A DNA stretch of 64,000 nucleotides from Tillus elongatus (GCA_964006375.1 OZ023263.1:139212673-139276672); one strand, 5' to 3'; positions 7,960 to 22,142 are shown, numbered from the stretch's first letter. The notes: generated from the letters alone by a model not told the origin. Program-made: numbers and translations.

Positions 7960-10300
7960 CTGTTGTCGCAACCATGATTATCTGTCTCCAGCAGCTTTCT
8001 TCATTTCATAGCTTCCACACTTCATAAGTTGTTCCAGTTTTCCCAGATGTTTTACCCTAGGTCTACCTTTTCTAATTTTTCCAAATAATGTCGCTAGAAT
8101 TTTATTATGTCAGAATATGAACCAGTAAATTTTGCCTTTCCTTTTTCAATTACTTCCAGCATGCATCTTTCTTCTTGCAGCTTTTCCAGCACACTTTTAT
8201 TCGCCTCTCTATCGTTGTATCGTTTCTCTGTGATTTTTATCTATAGTCATAGTTCAAAATCCTATATTCTCTTCATATCATGCTAAGTGGACATCCAAGT
8301 TTCTTCCACATACATTACTACACTCGGTACGCAGGACTTAATGAACCTCTTTTTCAGATCCAAGTTAAAATGTTTTAGTGAGAAGACTATTGTGTTTATT
8401 GAATGCGTGCTTTACAATCGCAATAATCTTGCTCGGGTCTTTGTTGCATTTACTAACATTTATAAAAATACTTTCAATGTGGGAGAACATTTACACTTTT
8501 CAAGTTGTTGACCGTTGATGAATTGAGATATCATCTTCAAATTTCATAGCACTCGAGAAACGAACGGTTCTGATTGTTTTTGGCTAGTGGGTAGGGGATT
8601 TGGTAAAAATTGACCTTTTTTTGGTTAAAATTCGAGTAATATAACGTCTTACGGTTTATTGATTAGAAAACTTTTTATTTCATCAAACATCTGCTATTCT
8701 GTGCTGAAATTAAATTAGAGGTTGAATGTGTGGGGGTGGAATATTGTTTACAAAAATTTCTATTTTTTTTTGCTAAAACGGCATAAAAGTCTCAGAACAT
8801 ATAGAAAACTTGATTCTGAACTGAGACTATTTTTGCCTGTCGATCTGTCGGTAGGTGGGTCTGCCTGTACGTCTGTCTGTTAATAGGCGCAATAACTTTC
8901 GAACGAATTGAGATCTTATCTTCAAATTTGGTATCCAGTTGGCACCTGACAAAGGAGCGCATAGAATTGGTTTTGGGTAAGATCGCTTTAGGGCGTTGGG
9001 GATAAATAGGGTGATTTGGTGAAAATTTACATTTTTTTAATAAAACTCAAGTAATATAACGTTTCAAATATTGCTTCTATAGTTCCTTGTCCAACTCTAA
9101 ACACGAATTGATACTGATCCTAGAAACTTCTAATTTTGCTCTTTATGCTATTTTTTATTATGATTAGCAGAATATTCTCCACATGTCTCTGTACATTTAT
9201 TATCCTATGCTGGTTGCGTTTTTATGTGTTCAGTGTTTTTGATATAGTGATACATGTACTCTGTATAAACTAACTGGGCAGTTTTCCTGATGTATACTTT
9301 TTCTGAAACAGTTTACATAGTTTTGGTTTAAATTTTTTCACCAGATTTTTCAAATGTTCCGCTGTTAATTCATTTACACAATAACTTTTTCCTTGTCTAA
9401 GTTATTTAGGGCCCTTTTCGAAATCTCATGTTGAAATAGGGAACATCTCATTTGGGTTTATCTGTCATTTCCCCCATATACACTTTTCCATATTTCATTT
9501 TCTCCCCGTGTCAAAACTTTTCTAATAGGCTTACCAGTGTCCAATGGCTTCATTGTCTAGTGATGAATTTCCATCGTTGTTCTTTTGACTTTTTGTCCCT
9601 GGTCAATATTATAGTCGTCTCACCCGTTAGTATGCTTGATCCAGTCGTGCCTTCTTTACCCTATTTTTGATGTCTTCTCCATTTCTTTGCGTCCATACTT
9701 CTTTTGCTTCACAGCATTTTTATTTGTGACAGTTCTTTTTAGTAATATAATGTATTTGATACCCAACTGTACTCCCTGGTGTTTTTCATATACTTATATC
9801 GTCTTCAAACATTGTGTGTGTTATAATTAGACCATTTTCCATAGTCATTTATTAAGTACTTTATTTTTTCTTCACTTCTCATAAACCAAACTTTCCAGCT
9901 AAAGCTCCTTCCACTACCGCATTAAAATCCCAATGATCCCCAATATCTGAGCCTCTTTTCTCACTTTTATTACATATTTCTTATCTATTCCACATCCTTC
10001 CTCTCGCTGCGCTATGTCAGAGCTTTGCTTCAATTATCACAATCACTACCTTATCGTTGACACGGTATGTATGCCTGACTTTATTGGTGTATTCGTTCCA
10101 TAATTAGATTGCGACTCCATTGCTCTTTGAATATTCCCTCCCACTATATATCTAATTCTAATATTATCACTCTTGAAGTCTCTATTGTTCAACCACCTTA
10201 CTTCCGACATGACAAGTAGTTTATATCCATTTTTATGATTATGTTCTTTGCTACCTCCAGTTTTTCTGTCTTCAGCAAACTTCTAACACTTCATTTTCTC
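7960..10300 (-). pseudogene. Decayed LINE (endonuclease to reverse transcriptase end)
   Basis: Minus-strand fragments read in the order expected of an RTE/CR1-type LINE. Near 10290-10120 an endonuclease-like start (KLEVAKNIIIKMDINYLS, then a G-rich segment and IRYIVGG). Near 9400-9250, LDKEKVIVNELTAEHLKN-like linker. Near 8400-8300, LDLKKRFIKSCVPSVVMY resembles the C-terminal RT region before the ETW motif, and 8080-7960 the charged C-terminus (GRPRVKHLGKLEQLMK). Numerous stops and frameshifts show it is dead. An unrelated direct repeat (8515-9066) interrupts it. Clade is uncertain; the order of fragments is the main evidence. Confidence 0.5.
8515..9066 (+). repeat. Imperfect direct duplication
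   Basis: Segments 8515-8655 and 8895-9066 share gaattgagat, atcttcaaattt, gatttggt and agtaatataacgt in the same order, about 380 bp apart. A decayed tandem or dispersed repeat of unknown type. Confidence 0.55.
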
Positions 10301-10399
10301 TAATTAAATGAGTTCTTGATTTTTTTCTTTACGTATTTTGTAATAATTTCTTTACGTAACGTTCTAGCTGATAGAACAGGGTTTCGCATGATAACGATC

Positions 10400-11170
10400 T
10401 GTGCGTGTTACCCTACCGGGTCCTGATTTTCGAAGCTCATGACTCATCATTGCAAAAAAATCTCTTATTTGCAGTCAATGCAAATGCTAAAGCGGTGTTC
10501 GGTACATACTTGTTTATTAAAACCTTCGCATTTATTACGTGCATTTCTGTTTTTTTTTTTTCACAGGCAAAAATCACAACAACCAACCGGACCTTTAGCT
10601 TTGTGTAAAATTTCTCCATCGCATTTCTAGAGTCGAATAGTACTTCTAATTTCTCGCGGGAGCTCACCACTGAACATTCTTCCTTTCAGTTAGTCTTCAA
10701 CTAGAGCGAATAGAAGTTATTTTAAAATTGTGCTCGTTTAGGCTCTTAATTAGTAGAGATTGAACTTATTAATTACAAATGAGTTTATCGCTACAGCGTA
10801 AACCATAGAATATAATATCCGAAGTAGCCATCTGCGAGTTTTTCTTTGACAGCCGTCAAATCATACAGCTGATCAAAGGCGCCAACACCTCCTTTCGTGT
10901 TATTGTATGATAATAGTATTTTGGGTTTATTCGTTATATCACCCTGTGTATGCATAGTCGATAATAAAATAACAAGTCTATAGTTTTTTCCCGCACATAG
11001 AAGGATATCGCACTGATTTCATCAAACACGAACATAGATGAATCGACATCCTTTTGGTTGCAGTCATTGCTTCGGTATATCACGTTTGTTCTTCCTCATT
11101 GTCCATACAATGGTTAGCTTCTTTCCTAACAATTTTTCCGCGACATCGTAAGAACTAAACTAATGATTCA
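10400..11170 (-). pseudogene. Decayed piggyBac transposase (C-terminal half)
   Basis: Minus-strand reading from 11160 gives LGKKLTIVWTMRKNKRDIP, then VILLSTMHTQGDI, NKPKILLSYNNTKGGVGAFD and a Tyr/Phe-rich end. This is the piggyBac (DDE_Tnp_1_7) C-terminal catalytic region with its YNxTKGGVDxxD block, where the catalytic Asp follows GGV. Further on, about 10600-10470, comes the Cys-rich C-terminal zinc finger (KCEGFNKQVCTEHRFSIC). Several stops and at least one frameshift interrupt the frame. No terminal repeats were found. Confidence 0.7.
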
Positions 11171-11203
11171 TAGTACAATTTCTGTTTGAACCCTGAATAG
11201 CAA

Positions 11204-11550
11204 GACCTCGTTGGTCCAATGGTAAGAACATGTGCCTCTGAAACGAAGGGTACTGGGTTCGATCCCAGGGTTCTCCTTTCACTTTTTCAGTGCATACTGC
11301 ATGTAAAATTAACATCAACCGAGGTTGTGACATTTTAGTTGAGCAAGTTGAATGTCTACCCGTTCCGCCCTTCGGACAGGGCGTAAAGCCGTCGGTCCCG
11401 TGTCTATGCGATGTTGGGCACGTTCAAGATCCCTACCGTCCTTACAGAAAATCGGGGGTTTTGCAAAATTTCCAAGATAGTGAGGTGAACCTACTCGGTG
11501 ATTGGCCATAGTCGCGGTAATAGGCCGACGTTGAAGTACAAAAAAAACTG
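11204..11550 (+). mobile_element. tRNA-derived SINE (family S1), full-length copy
   Basis: A tRNA-like head with A box (tggtccaatgg) and perfect B box (ggttcgatccc) at 11204-11276 is followed by a body of about 270 bp that contains gatgttgggcacgttcaaga and ends near gccgacgttgaagtac. A second copy lies inverted at 47085-47421 and a 3' fragment at 18030-18170. The pol III boxes imply an internal promoter. It would be mobilised by a LINE that shares its tail. Confidence 0.85.
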
Positions 11551-12255
11551 ATTGGCAGTCGCCAAATAGATCATCTATTGTGTAGGAATGGAATATTGTT
11601 TTTCTCGTTCTTCACTACCAATAAAAGACTTAGCTGATCACAGATATAATATTTTTGCATCAAACATACTAACCAATTTTAGATCATACTTGTCTGTCCT
11701 GTTGGGTATGTAAATTTTAGAGGGACATTTGCCTCCGAAACCCAACAAGGTTTTATCTGTGGTTGCGCATTCTAAAGGTGTATAATTTTGTCTGCAACAT
11801 TCTCTAAAATATTCCAAATTTGTCTGCTTTTGGTTCGCTACTCTCTTGTGGCTTTATCGTTAAATCTCAAACAGTTGATCAAAAACTCAAATAGATTTTT
11901 GACATAGTTCCTCTAAAAATGGGTGGTGCAAATTGGGTTGACCATGTATCAGTAATATGAACATTTTTTCATAACACCACTTGCATATAGTATTACTTAT
12001 ATAGTAGTATAGAATTTCTTGTCATGGTCATAAAGGACGTTTATCATAAAAAGTGTGCTGTTTTAAGCACATAATGTGATAATATGTGTAAGAAAGTCCA
12101 GTAACATGCGAAATATTTTTTCAGTGCTGGATTATTGAAAAGTAGCTATAAATGCTAAGTATGTTTAATATGCGAAGAATACCCACACAATTAAATTTTC
12201 ATATTTAACCGCCGAATACGTTATAGGTACTCGTATGTACATTATTATACATTTA
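11551..12255. other. No gene recognised
   Basis: AT-rich sequence; no coding frame or repeat identity supported. Confidence 0.5.
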
Positions 12256-12395
12256 ACGACCACACCTCGTTGAACATATCGATGCAATCACCGAAGTTAA
12301 GCAACGTCGGGTGTGGTCAGTACATGCATGGGTGACCACCTAGGAACAGTGTGTGCTGATGAATGCTCTCGGAAGGCAATGGCAAACCACTGAGT
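12256..12395 (+). pseudogene. 5S rRNA-derived sequence (pseudogene or SINE3 head)
   Basis: About 103 bases (12256-12358) align to eukaryotic 5S rRNA, including atcaccgaagttaagca (A-box region) and tgggtgacc (C-box region), with an internal deletion of about 6 bases and missing first bases. It is fused to a non-5S tail (ctcggaaggcaatggcaaac) that is not part of 5S. A 5S-derived SINE head is the better explanation than a functional gene. Confidence 0.75.
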
Positions 12396-14529
12396 ATATT
12401 TGCCACTCAAATTTTCTTTGTGAAAAAGCGTCACTAAGGTTGACTTAGAGTATTTATTTTCACCTTACATTGATGGTTTGTGAGAAAAATGTCGTAATCG
12501 TTGACGGTTATATTTTATTTATTATAACCTGATAATTAAAATGTTGTTAGGTCTAAAAAAAAAGTGCGTGAGAAAAATTTTATTTTAAATATATGTAGGT
12601 ACCTACTTTATCGACAAAGGAAAAATTATATAAAGCTTATTTTGAGGAAAAGTAGAGGAGTATATATTTTATAGTAAATTTTATTAAATCAACTTTCAAT
12701 GTGTGTTATACAAATAAGCATAACCTTGTGCTTGCAGTCAACACCATTTTTTAGGGGTCGCGTTCCAAACTAAACTGTCAAAATATTTTGCTTAAAAGTA
12801 TGAAATAACATTGTTAAATGGTAAGTAACATTAATTTTTTTATGACACTTGGTGTTTATATAAACATTAGTGTATCTATAAGTAGCTTCTCATTAGTTGT
12901 AATGCTTTTACCTCTTCATTTCAACTTATCAGCTTTAGACATAGTTTCTTGATTCAAATTCTCGGAAAAGTAGACATCTACCTAAATTTCGATTTTTAAA
13001 AATATTTTCGGGCAGAATAAACATTTTTGTAAATCAGGTTAATTCATTTAATTTTCTAGCACTTTTAATATTCTGGGTTATATGAAAACTTATGTGTTTA
13101 GTTTCTATTTTATTTTTCTCAATTTGGATTAACTATTTGATCAAACAACAAAATGGTTTTCGGGGTTTTTGGGGTGTCCCCTAGCAGTTTGCTTTGGTAA
13201 AGTTTTATTTTCAACTAATTATCTGTTAACATTTTTGCAGCCTTTAAATTACATTTTTTAGATTTAAGTGTTGTGTAGCTTTAGTTCGATGCAAAATTAA
13301 TCCTTCTAATATAAACAACTTATGTTATAGCTGCTGCTGTATTTTTAAACAGTGGTTAAAAATAGATTTAGCAGACATCATCAGACACGACTTCAAAGAC
13401 TAGTGGCAACTTACAGACAATGCAACAACTCACAATAACTCCTAAACGTAAAACTTTGCCATTGTGTATAAAACCATGATATATTATATTATGTTCTGCA
13501 ACTATTAATAACAATGAAGTACAAGGCATTTTGAAAAAAATATCTGAATAAATCTATGTGAATATACTGACAGGTGTCCACATTAGTGTCTACCTCCTTT
13601 AACTTTTTGTTAATATTGAAGCAAAATTTTAATTTTTTTAAATCGTAACTCGAATATAATTAGGCATAGGTATGATAAGTAAGAACTTCTTTTTAGTTTT
13701 CGTATAATAATTGTAAAACAGCATTTTATACTGAGAGATAAAAAATTAACTTTGTCAATCTTTCTCGTTCATAATAAAACGACTCTCTAAATTAGTATTC
13801 TGCATTTATGTCAAATCATTTTTGTTAATAAATTTTTAAGTTCGGGTGATGTTAGGATTGTGATTTTACTATACAGCACAAAATAGACATGATCAAAAGC
13901 TATTTTTTTTAATTAGTGTGCTACTTGATGTAATATGGAAACAGAGGTCAGCTTTCATGTAAACACTTGTCGAGAACACTTTTCGTGCAAACTTTGACAG
14001 AATTATTTTATAGGATGATACCTAAAAATTGAAACGAACACTTACCATTTTATTTCTAAGTTTGATAAATGTCATTTTTGATGACAAATTGCAAATCAGA
14101 CAATGAGTTTTATTATAGAAGGTGGTCAATGTAGCAAAGAAGTTAGAAAAAGGATCGCGATAGCAAAGTAACATTTAGTACACAAAATTAGCTATTTAAC
14201 CTGAATCTCCAGAAGGGGTTCATCAAGTCATGCGAATGAAGTATTATAACGTATAGAGCCAAAACGGCTAATAAAGTTCTAATCAGGTGTCGTGAATCAT
14301 TTATCATACTGATATAAAAAAATAAAAAACAATAGACAGTGTTTTGTTAATAACCGATTAAAGATATGTACACATAAATACGAAATGAAAGTTTTTTTAT
14401 ATTTGTGATACCTAAAAAAATAAACATAATTTTAAAAATTACAAAATGTTTACATGACATAGTATATTAAGTAAAACACTAGATTTTTTCCACGAAATGG
14501 ACCTACCGATTTGTTAAAACTTCTAGATG
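12396..14529. other. No gene recognised
   Basis: About 2.1 kb of AT-rich DNA. A 70-100 bp word near 12660-12760 (caactttcaatgtgtg, aataagcataaccttgtgc) recurs, diverged, at 37150-37235. Nothing else supported. Confidence 0.5.
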
Positions 14530-14720
14530 TGGACTGGAATCTGTAATGAGCACACATAAGTACACTTGGAAAAACCCAAATCACCACAACACATATTTTT
14601 AAAGACCTAACGATAACATCGTTAGCTTCATCAGATGATGACTATTCTGAAAATTCATCATCTGATGAAGCTAACATTGTTAGCGAAACGATCGTTAGGT
14701 CTCCAAGTGTAGTTATTAAA
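14530..14720. repeat. Penelope-type hammerhead fold-back, copy 1
   Basis: Two inverted arms carry the same unit (gagcac..ataagtacacttgg, cccaaatcaccacaac, then a hammerhead core). The plus-strand arm keeps the core and the minus-strand arm (14600-14640) is degraded. Confidence 0.7.
14657..14706 (+). ncRNA. Hammerhead ribozyme motif (PLE type)
   Basis: CTGATGA at 14662-14668, stem II gctaac/gttagc around an att loop, GAAA at 14685-14688, minimal helix III (A-C with G-U) and predicted cleavage after gtt at 14696. Helix I is only weakly paired (mutations), so activity is doubtful. Confidence 0.55.
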
Positions 14721-15339
14721 ACTTCTAGAATAGCTTAATTTCACAATTGGTCGTTTAAGGTCAAAAGATATGTATTGTAGAAAACTTGCAAGACGGTTTG
14801 TATGAGAAGTATGACAGATATTAAATATTTTTACATGGAAGGCGAATTTATTTTCTAATAATCCAATTATCATAAACTAAGTAGCTCAGTTCAAAATGCA
14901 AGTGGTTTAAGGTGTCATAAATATCTGACATAATTTACAAGCAAAGTGCCGACTGCATTGCCAGTGTAATAAAAATATGCTCTGTCTTCCTTCGGCTAAA
15001 GTCTGTAGGGGTATCAAAGGGCCTTCTTATCTTTAGATAATTTACAACCAGATCTTTGACAAAGACAGCAAAACTGGATTATAAAATAATAAAATTTGGT
15101 ACCTACCTGACGAAAACTAAAGCTGTAAAAAGAGTGGACCTTATTCCCTCCTTTCCTTTGTTTAAATTAAACAGATAAATGTTTTTCATTTGAGGCTATA
15201 TCCACAGCATGTCTGCCATATCTTGTTTTAAAGCGAGTTTTTGTGAAAAAATTAACTATTGGCGAGATTTCAATTGTAAGGCTATCCAATACTTTTTTCA
15301 AATGAAGGCACGAGTGTCTAGAATTTATATTCAAGATAT
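14721..15339. other. No gene recognised
   Basis: AT-rich sequence without supported features. Confidence 0.45.
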
Positions 15340-15900
15340 GTTTGTCTCTTATCACACCGATAACTCAAAAAATAATGGGCAGATTCTGATGAAATTTGGT
15401 AGGTACCTTCCTTTTGTAAGTGGCTTTGATAAGTTTGGTATCTAGAAAAATCGGCCGAGTTTTTCCAGGAAAATTTTAAGTTTCCTTCGAAAAAAATATT
15501 TTATCTCCGAGAATAACAAAGCTCTAGACCCAAATTTGGTATGCAAGTTTATATTACGCAAAGTATAACATATAATATATACAAAAATTTGGATTTATAA
15601 GTTAAAACAAAAAAAGTTATAGGCATTTAAAAAACAAATTTAGGTGCCAGTGATGACTAGAGAAATGCAAAAAGGTCAAGAAACAGCAAAAAAATTACTT
15701 TGAAAATTTCATACATTTTCTTTGTAAAATTTCAAACTCGCGATTTGAAACGTCAAAACTGACAATTTTTAGACAAAGAACCTGAAGCGAATACTGGTTA
15801 TGCAGAGGAAATATTGTAAGTAATTAATTTGACAAAGCCTTAAGTATCAGCTTTAACCGCCATTGTCCGTTTTATTAAAATATTCGCAGAAAATTCATTT
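15340..15900 (+). repeat. Dispersed repeat family R3, copy 1
   Basis: Begins near caccgataactcaaaaaat and contains aaatcggcc, ttccttcgaaaaa and ttgaaacgtcaaaa blocks. The same order recurs at 37345-38330, 44800-45680 (inverted) and 58450-59740 (inverted and direct), usually against a TA array; here no TA array is present. No coding capacity. Confidence 0.7.
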
Positions 15901-16079
15901 TAGACAGACCCTTTTTTGATGCTTTAAAAGTCTATAACTTTTAGCGAATGTTCATAGAAAAAATTCGTTATAGGGAGACCACGACTTTTTAATTGTTTTT
16001 TCCGGTTAAAATTAGTAAAAAAAAAAGAGGAGAGACATGCCCGCGTGTAGCAAACATATGCGATAAGTGACTGAGTGAA

Positions 16080-16450
16080 GAGTGGAACTTGTGATGAGCA
16101 CTGATAAGTACACTTGGAGAACCCAAATCGCCCCACCCTTTTTTAGAAAACCTGACGATCGCTTCACTAACCAAGTTAGCGTCATTAGAGGAGAGAGAAT
16201 TATTCTCTCTTAAGTGTACTTATTATGTGATAAGTACCTACCTAAGTGGAGTTGTGTGATGAGCACTGATAAGTGCATTTTGAAAAACCCAATTACCACA
16301 ACATATTTATAAGTCCTGACGATCATTTGGCTAACAGATATGGCGCCATCAGAGGGTGTAAAAGCGTTCAGTAGCTAGTAAAACGATGGTCAGATCTTAA
16401 AAATGTGTTGTGGTGAATTGGGTTCTCCAAAGTGTACTACTTTAAGTACC
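16080..16450. repeat. Degenerate PLE hammerhead units (two)
   Basis: 16080-16200 and 16255-16450 each carry the gagcactgataagt / cccaaatcgcc / hammerhead unit. The core words are mutated (CTAATGA, GAAG). The second is an inverted pair, ending in ttgggttctccaaagtgtac. Confidence 0.65.
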
Positions 16451-18029
16451 AACCTATTATTTTTCCACACTTCATTTTTGTTCTTTTTTAATGCCAGTGA
16501 CAAAAAATTGTAAAACAGTAAAAAATATTTATTTGGCAGTTCTAACAAACAATGTGAAATTATAAATATGAGTAAATACTATATCACTATATAAATTGAA
16601 GCTATAATATAAAATTTATTAACTTGCTAAGTGATTTTGCTTTGTTAGATATTTCTTACATAAATAATTTAACTCAATCCGCGTTTTTTTAAAGTCTTTA
16701 CATTGAATGGTTTTTATTTCTATCAGAGCTTTGGGATTCTCTAATTTAAAAACATTTATTACCGTAAGACAACTTTATTTGTAAGAATTTTATTGTCAGA
16801 ATATTGCAAACATATGTAGACAAGTATATACAATTTACTATTGGATTATAGAACAAGTGTTTTTTGTACTTTATATGAGCCAGACTTGTTTCTGTTTTGG
16901 ATTTAAATACAATAATAGTATTTTATTGGTTACTGTTTCCTACAAATTCAAGAAAAACGAAACATATCAATTATTGATTATTGAAAAGGCAGATTTTATA
17001 TTTAGTAACATTTTCCCAAGTGTAGTAGGTGGAAAAACTCAAAATTATTTAATATTTTTGAATATGAGAAAATAGATATACCTATGTTTATTAACCCATT
17101 TAACTTAAAATAAAAGAATGTATGTTTTTAGACCACAATCATTACACATCAATCCAGATCAAATAGATATTTAGCATTCGGAAACGTCAAAGGCAACACG
17201 AATTGTTTACTTCAAAGTGCAAAGCAAATTATGTAAAATTAAAACTACAGGATTTTGTAGGTTCAGTTTATTTTGTTTTTCTGACCTGAAAGATGATTTT
17301 CCGAATCACATCTAGAGTAAGTATTTTCGCATAATGGCAATATTTTATAATCTTCTAGCTTATATTTAGTATATTTTCATTTTTCAATAATTCTGGCTTT
17401 GAAAGGTTTTATAAATAATACCCGGGTAGATTAAAATGTCGCGATTGTAGAAACCACGGGTGCGTAGATCACCGCGGTAAGATATTAAAAAAATTCGTAA
17501 TCGCACGTGAAAAATTAAGTGATGCTTCAACATAATGAAAACATCGTTCGTCAATAAAAATGTTTCGCAGCAACTAATATTTCATAGCTATGTGTAGATT
17601 CTTGTAAATATACTCACCTAACCAGCTTATCTGATACTAATTAATTATCACTTAAGAAAAATAGTTCTATACTGATATAAATAAATATACATACATATAT
17701 ACTACGTTTTTGTTTACGTCCGGCATTCCAGTAAACAGAAAGCATCGCAGTTAAGCGGTTAACATATTGTGTATTATAATTTTATGTATGTACACAATTT
17801 TAATTTTCTGTATTCTTCGCTTTTTATTTTTGTCTCAAGAACATCTTCAGTCAAAAAAGCGACAAAAGTGTAGAAGCCACTGAAGGCTTTCTATCTTAAT
17901 AATGAAGGCTTTCTATCTTAATACTATTACTAGGTTCAAATACTAGTATGATATCAATTAACTTTTTCAGTATATTCTGAGGAACAGGGGTTAAAAGCTA
18001 TCTCAATTTCGTGTAGCATGTGATGATGG
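16451..18029. other. No gene recognised
   Basis: About 1.6 kb of AT-rich DNA. Short open frames have no recognisable content. Confidence 0.5.
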
Positions 18030-18170
18030 GACCGTTAAATATCCATATGGAGAAAGGTAGGGGTTCGGCAAAATTTCCAGGAGAGTGAGGTGAAACTGCT
18101 CGCTGGCGTCGTGACAGGCCATAGACGCGGAAATAGACCGACGTTCAGTAGACAACAGAAAAAACGTACA
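18030..18170 (+). mobile_element. SINE S1, 3' fragment
   Basis: Shares gttaaatatcc, tcggcaaaatttccaggagagtgaggtg-type order and the terminal accgacgtt with the S1 copies at 11204 and 47085. The tRNA-like head is missing. Confidence 0.7.
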
Positions 18171-19729
18171 TACAAACATTGTTTTTTTTTAAAGATTTCC
18201 AAACAGAAAAAAAGTTTCATATTGGGTGAAATTTTTGCTGCTTAGGAATGTAAACTTTTTTAACATGTAGCTGGGTTTTAATTTTGCCCAAGTAGTCTTT
18301 TGATCCACCGGTCATACAACAAGTATTAAGTTCTTGCGCAAAGCATGTCAAAGCATGATTATTAATAAAACAAATTGTTTTAACTTTTATCGACTAAACA
18401 ACAAATTGATGCGGGTGTTCAACTGGGTTCGGTTTTGGCTTCAAAAGTTTTCTTTTGTATAATAATGACTTCCTATCAACAGCCAACTTTTCGATTAACA
18501 ACTTCGCTATTGTAGCATTATTAACAATACGTTCTGATTCACTGGCTCAGTATTTATTTCCAGCTCCTTATTAATTAGAATTCTCAAAACCAACTTACTT
18601 ATTTCCAGTACTGCAAAAGCAGCAGCAAACAAACTTAAGTAAACTTTTGGATTAAAAATGCATATTTTCACGCTGCGGCTTCTTACGTTGTAGAAAGCAC
18701 AGAAACGTTCACAGTTGAAATATTGTTCTCATATCTGAGGTGCTACTCAAAGATCACCTTGTCTCTCTTAGATTTAATAATAATTACACTCATAAATTAA
18801 CTATGTGCCTTATAGAAGATTCATCTATTACGGTCACTCTCACTTCTCTATATTTCAGAAGAAATGTTGGAGATCTCTGCTCTTCTATCGATATGGCCTC
18901 TCAGAGATTGCTTCTTGGGTACCTTTACTTGCAACCTTTACTCGGCAAACTCATCTAAGCAAGCCACATGTCAAACAATTCGCTATAAATTCTCGTTCTT
19001 TTCGAGTGCACCTACACTCACACACACAATAGTATTTTTCAACTATCTCCATTCGGAAAGTTAGCAGGATTTTTATTTAATTAACAATGAAATGGTCATG
19101 TATTATGAAAGCAGTGATATATTATTTACTTTCTGGTGACACGAAAATATTAAAAGTTATACTTTTTGAATAACTTCGAAACAATCCATTAAAGCGTAAA
19201 ATTTTCGTGTATGGCAATATAGAGGCTGTTCTGTTAAAAAAAGACATATATAGACAAGTTTTTGCGAATTAGCATGTATAGCGGAAATATTTGGTGCTTA
19301 GTCCCATACAAATTATGGAACTATTAAAATACAAAATTTGTATTATAATTTTTACTCGGAGAGTTATTATATTTGATTACATATAAACGTACCACCTATA
19401 TGTTTTAATCAATGGGAAAGATATTGTTATTAAATAAATATTTCGTTACTGTTTACTTTAGGTTTTCAAAACAAAGGTGAAAATTCTTTGCCTGGGAATA
19501 CTAATTTTTTTTATATGTATAAGGGATAATTATTTTAATTTAGTAGTTTATTGTTTAGTGGTGCAGAACATCTTAATTTAATGCAAATAAAATTTGTTTA
19601 CCTATCTTAATTTACTTCCTTTCTTTATGCAGTCCTACAGTCACTATAATATAGAATTTATGCAGTATACTGTATTTACCTCCCCTCACATTACTATATT
19701 CCCACCAGATTTACGAATTTTAATAAGAT
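18171..19729. other. No gene recognised
   Basis: About 1.6 kb of AT-rich DNA; no family recognised. Confidence 0.5.
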
Positions 19730-19871
19730 TCGACAGATTTGAGGACCGGTCCCCGAAACTGCAGAGTGTGTAAATTCAGATGGTCCTCGAATCTTCGACC
19801 CCGGTCCCGGAATCTTCGGCTGGTCCCGGTATCTAGCGTTTTGTGTAATTTCGGTCCCGGAATCTTAGGTT

Positions 19872-19875
<4 letters not shown>
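19730..19875 (+). repeat. Dispersed repeat family R2, copy 2
   Basis: Several short internal copies of a 'ggtcccggaatctt' word; ends cggaatcttaggtttttca directly at the TA array. It is the inverted counterpart of 6871-7010. Confidence 0.7.

Positions 19876-19876
<1 letters not shown>

Positions 19877-19960
<84 letters not shown>
19877..19960. repeat. (TA)n microsatellite
   Basis: Uninterrupted TA array. Left flank is family R2, right flank unassigned. Confidence 0.95.
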
Positions 19961-19963
<3 letters not shown>

Positions 19964-20355
19964 ATAGTTTTTAGTAATAATTTTTACTTTGGGGGTATTA
20001 ATATTTTTATATAGTATTTATAATGTATATTTAAATGCCCCACGATTGGGTGATAATTGTTATGCTTTTATTTTGCAATGTAATAAATAATCTTAAATTT
20101 TATTTATTGTATATAGTTTTAGTTTTTGATCACCCTGTATATGATTTTATTGCGGTATCAATTTATTTTAAAATGAGAATGTTTACTGTGATTGTGGTTT
20201 GTTGTATATGTATATAATAATTTAATTTGACTTTAAGAATAATATTTATAGCTTGCCCTCAATATCTATGCTCAACTATGTAAATCTTGTGCTTGATTTT
20301 GTATAATGATATGTATTGTTGGTGGTATATTCTTTGCCATTGTTATAGCAGCAAT

Positions 20356-21357
<1,002 letters not shown>

Positions 21358-22056
21358 TGGATATACTTAGCCAGCCAGTATAGAGAATGGAAATCTTAAT
21401 TGTTTTTCTATTTGACAGGTAAGTCGAATTTTGATACCCGCCAAATTTAATTCAACTTAAATGTCATTTATAAACAGAAATTTTTAAAAACTAAATATGA
21501 TATTTAACTAACCTAACTTATTCAATATGTAAACAATGATTTTTAACACAACCAAAAACACTTTTAATTGTTCTCTCTTGCTTGGGAAGTTCTTTTAGTA
21601 ACATCACAAATGTTCATTTCACTATTTATGAATATATAGTGTTTTTCATAAATTTTTGTTTCTTTCAAAATGGTGAGTAAACTCCTTTAACAATATTTCT
21701 TTAGTTTTTTAAATTTAACCTTTTTTTAAACATCCGGCTATACATTTATTATTATTTATATTAATATTTATTGTTCCCATAATATAGGTTATATTAATTT
21801 TGATCTATTATTTAAATGCAGTATTTCCTTTCAGCTTATTGATATCGTGCATCCAGTACTAAATAACAATAACAAAGAATATATAATGGTTTAATTGTGT
21901 TGTTATTTATGATTTTCACATGGCTAGTGTGGTGTAATATGGATCATTTATATTGGCATGGTCTTGGATATTTGTAGTCATGAAATATAATTTACAAAAT
22001 GAGCATATACACATTTCGTACACACTGTAAGTATTATTTGAAACATTTTTTCATAT

Positions 22057-22058
<2 letters not shown>
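21358..22058 (+). repeat. Dispersed repeat family R1, copy 2
   Basis: Same order of anchors as 6028-6775 with point changes and small indels, ending at the same base position against a TA array. Confidence 0.75.

Positions 22059-22137
<79 letters not shown>
22059..22137. repeat. (TA)n microsatellite
   Basis: Pure TA array; left flank R1, right flank unrelated to R2, unlike the array at 6757-6870. Confidence 0.95.

Positions 22138-22142
<5 letters not shown>

Noticed and set aside
9452..9830. Plus-strand open frames
   Set aside because: Antisense to the decayed LINE; no recognisable protein.
11204..11276. Functional tRNA gene
   Set aside because: The same head and body recur inverted at 47.1-47.4 kb; the fold is not clean. 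SINE head.
12256..12358. Functional 5S rRNA gene
   Set aside because: About 6 bases deleted, first bases missing and a foreign tail.
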